Assembly: GCA_002411085.1 (NCBI GenBank)
Contig: DHQK01000152.1
Span: 3,348 to 11,794, forward strand
From: Marinilabilia sp. UBA5340
GTDB taxonomy: Bacteria > Bacteroidota > Bacteroidia > Bacteroidales > Marinilabiliaceae
DNA: 8,447 nucleotides
Direction: 5' to 3'
Shown: in pieces, positions 7,146 through 8,447 of the stretch
Position numbering within the stretch: the stretch's first letter is position 1
How the letters are laid out: every line of letters begins with the position of its first letter
The notes under the pieces: model-generated
What the model was told of the DNA's origin: nothing
The model's input: only the letters and a program-made list of their open reading frames with translations
The model's database searches: none
Translations under genes and position numbers: made by a program

Positions 7146-7183
7146 CGCTCTGTTCGGCTTCGCCGTTTGCTTGCAAGAATTTG
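7146..7183 (-). repeat. Possible decayed inverted copy of the right-end repeat element
   Basis: TTTGCTTGCAAGAAT (7166-7180) matches the reverse complement of 8265-8281 (TTTGCTTGCCAAAGAAT) apart from a two-base gap. The bases to its left (CGCTCTG..., from about 7146) also resemble the corresponding flank (CGCTCAG...) with some gaps. The two sites are therefore likely diverged relatives in opposite orientation, on either side of the protease gene. The match is short, so homology is plausible rather than certain. Confidence 0.4.
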
Positions 7184-7202
7184 GGTATTTCTCAATATTT
7201 GA

Positions 7203-7222
7203 TAACAGGAACATTCCTGTTA
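7203..7222. promoter_or_regulatory. Perfect 20-bp inverted repeat, operator-like
   Basis: TAACAGGAA (7203-7211) and TTCCTGTTA (7214-7222) are perfect reverse complements separated by two bases (CA). The spacer is too short for a good RNA loop, so a site for a dimeric DNA-binding protein is more natural than a terminator. It lies about 130 bases upstream of the metalloprotease start, in the only sizeable non-coding stretch before that gene. The regulator is unknown. Confidence 0.45.
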
Positions 7223-7351
7223 ATGTTTATGCGATTTAGAGGAGTTCCTTTGTTCTATGCGAATGCTTTCTTTCTATGCTCTCGTGCATAGCCCTAATTT
7301 GTCATTATCAGAAATCAATATAAGTAATGCAACGATAAAAGTTCTATTGCC

Positions 7352-8161
7352 ATGCGAAACAGAATTTCTAAAATAGCTATTCTTGCCACTTTTTTGGCTT
7401 TTTGGGGATATTCCTGCTCTACGGTGCCTTTGACAGGACGAAAGCAGTTAAATATGCTTCCTGAATCAGAAATGATTTCCATGAGTTTTACCCAGTATGA
7501 TCAGTTTTTGCAAGACAATAAAATATCAACCGATCGCGAAAATGTGCAATTGGTAAAAAGGGTCGGTGGCAGAATTTCTGCTGCTGTGGAAGAGTATTTT
7601 ACACAGAATGGAATGCAAGACAGAATCAGTAGTTTTGAGTGGGAATTTAATCTGGTGGAGAATGATACACCCAATGCGTGGTGTATGCCCGGTGGAAAAG
7701 TGGTTATTTACAGCGGAATTTTACCTGTTACGAAAGATGAAACAGGTCTGGCAGTTGTGATGGGGCACGAAATTGCACATGCTGTTGCCCGCCATGGTAA
7801 CGAACGGATGAGTCAGCAGATGGTTGCACAAATGGGAGGGACAGCTCTTTCCATTGCCATTGATGAAAAACCGGAACAGACTAAGAATATTTTTATGACT
7901 GCCTATGGTGTTGCTGCCCAGGTTGGAGCTATATTGCCTTATTCACGAACACATGAATCAGAAGCAGATCAATTGGGCCTGATATTTATGGCACTGGCTG
8001 GTTATGATGTAAACGAGGCCGTGGATTTTTGGCAGCGTATGTCGGCTCAGGGAGGCCAAAAGCCGCCCGAGTTTCTAAGTACGCACCCTTCGGATGAGAC
8101 ACGGATTCGTAAGCTAAAGGAGTTTTTACCTGAAGCAAAGAAATACTACAAGAAAAATTAG
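7352..8161 (+). CDS. M48-family zinc metalloprotease, probable lipoprotein
   Basis: This 269-residue protein carries the full M48 catalytic set: HEIAH (139-143) with two zinc-binding histidines and the catalytic Glu140, and the third zinc ligand Glu204 in HESEADQLG. The substrate-side motif WCMPGGKVVIYSGIL (110-124) and the C-terminal FLSTHPSDETRI (251-262) are also typical. The N-terminus is a signal peptide ending in a cysteine (GYSC, Cys22) followed by STVPLTGRKQLN, the usual start of the mature lipoprotein in this subgroup. The residue three before the cysteine is Gly rather than Leu/Val/Ile, so the lipobox is imperfect, though Bacteroidota tolerate this. It most resembles small periplasmic or outer-membrane-attached M48 proteases (LoiP/YcaL type) thought to degrade misfolded envelope proteins. 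It has no membrane-spanning HtpX-type segments and no TPR tail like BepA. It stands alone, with non-coding DNA on both sides. Confidence 0.93.
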   Translation: MRNRISKIAILATFLAFWGYSCSTVPLTGRKQLNMLPESEMISMSFTQYDQFLQDNKISTDRENVQLVKRVGGRISAAVEEYFTQNGMQDRISSFEWEFNLVENDTPNAWCMPGGKVVIYSGILPVTKDETGLAVVMGHEIAHAVARHGNERMSQQMVAQMGGTALSIAIDEKPEQTKNIFMTAYGVAAQVGAILPYSRTHESEADQLGLIFMALAGYDVNEAVDFWQRMSAQGGQKPPEFLSTHPSDETRIRKLKEFLPEAKKYYKKN

Positions 8162-8219
8162 TTCGTAGACAATAGTCAGTTGGCAGTAGAGACGGGATGA
8201 CGGTTCTTTTGTCTGATTA

Positions 8220-8345
8220 CCACGTGGATTTCCAAATCCATACTTGCGATGCCAGGTGTGGCGGATTCTTTGGCAAGCAAAGCAGCAAAGCTGAGCGCCA
8301 ATCCGCCATTGAATGCAAAACGGCGGATCGGAATCCGCCGTACTT
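8220..8345. repeat. REP-like cluster of three stem-loops sharing a GGAT(T)/(A)ATCC core
   Basis: Stem 1: TGGATTT (8225-8231) with AAATCCA (8234-8240), preceded by the palindrome CCACGTGG (8220-8227). Stem 2: TGGCGGATT (8259-8267) with AATCCGCCA (8300-8308), a perfect 9-bp stem around a 32-base loop containing AGCAAAGC twice in tandem (8276-8291). Stem 3: ACGGCGGAT (8320-8328) with ATCCGCCGT (8333-8341), also perfect over 9 bp. Stems 1 and 3 are each followed by TACTT (8241-8245 and 8341-8345). No T tract follows, so it is not a standard terminator. It resembles a mobile palindromic repeat of the kind mobilised by IS200-like REP-associated transposases, but no such gene is in the window. Confidence 0.65.
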
Positions 8346-8447
8346 AGAAACTGTTTAAATTTTACACAGAGAATAAAATCACAGTGATTATATATTTTCT
8401 TTCACTCGTATGGTGTTATACGCATTGCAAGCATACCAATTGAGTAA
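8346..8447. other. Non-coding right end of window
   Basis: An AT-rich stretch with no open frame of note. It contains two small inverted repeats, AATCAC/GTGATT (8377-8389) and CGTAT/ATACG (8407-8422). It may belong to the upstream region of a gene beyond the window; nothing further can be supported. Confidence 0.4.

Larger units (their letters stand above)
6807..7351. other. 545-base stretch without a recognisable gene
   Basis: No open frame here resembles a protein. Visible pieces are a run of eight C at 6929-6936 followed by T5, a possible decayed repeat copy around 7146-7183, a 20-bp palindrome at 7203-7222, and TTCTATGC repeated at 7253-7260 and 7272-7279. The second of these repeats also pairs with GCATAG at 7286-7291 as a small stem. 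No hairpin plus T tract follows the YihY-family stop, so its terminator is not apparent. The promoter of the downstream protease should lie in this stretch. The nearest match to the -7 consensus is TAATTTG (7295-7301), one base short of the usual spacing. Confidence 0.6.

Noticed and set aside
8225..8341. Intrinsic terminator for the M48 protease gene
   Set aside because: The stems are strong but none is followed by a T tract, and their shared core and TACTT flanks fit a repeat element better. Some transcription-stopping effect remains possible.

Overview
The window reads as a piece of a Bacteroidota (Bacteroidetes) chromosome. Three things point there: type IX secretion (T9SS) proteins found only in that phylum, a TAnnTTTG-type promoter element in front of the RNase P RNA gene, and starts without Shine-Dalgarno sequences. 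Order and genus cannot be fixed from the sequence alone. All recognisable genes lie on the + strand.

Region 1 (1-5018) is a compact gene row, probably one operon. It starts with the 3' end of a large secreted protein carrying a type B T9SS sorting domain. A PorP/SprF-family outer-membrane protein follows, then a PorE-like protein (TPR, beta-propeller, carboxypeptidase-regulatory-like domain, OmpA domain), then a small exported protein with two SPOR-like repeats. The sensible reading is a cargo, its dedicated outer-membrane partner, and two proteins that tie the assembly to peptidoglycan. A hairpin lies between cargo and porP-like gene and could reduce read-through.

Region 2 (5027-5412) is the RNase P RNA gene, rnpB, with its own promoter abutting the SPOR gene and a closing P1 helix followed by a T tract. 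Between it and the next gene is an in-register degenerate heptanucleotide array (consensus TCTCTAA) of about 12 units.

Region 3 (5499-6806) encodes a YihY/BrkB-family inner-membrane protein with a C-terminal winged-helix-like extension. It is followed by 545 bases with no convincing gene (6807-7351), which hold a C8 run, a perfect 20-bp palindrome and what looks like a decayed, inverted copy of the repeat found at the right end.

Region 4 (7352-8161) encodes an M48 zinc metalloprotease, probably a lipoprotein. Downstream (8220-8345) is a cluster of three stem-loops that share a GGAT(T)/(A)ATCC core, two of them followed by TACTT. It resembles a REP-like mobile palindromic repeat.

I did not find a clearly undescribed multi-gene system. 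The non-coding repeats and the cargo/SprF/PorE/SPOR cluster are the parts that most deserve a second look.
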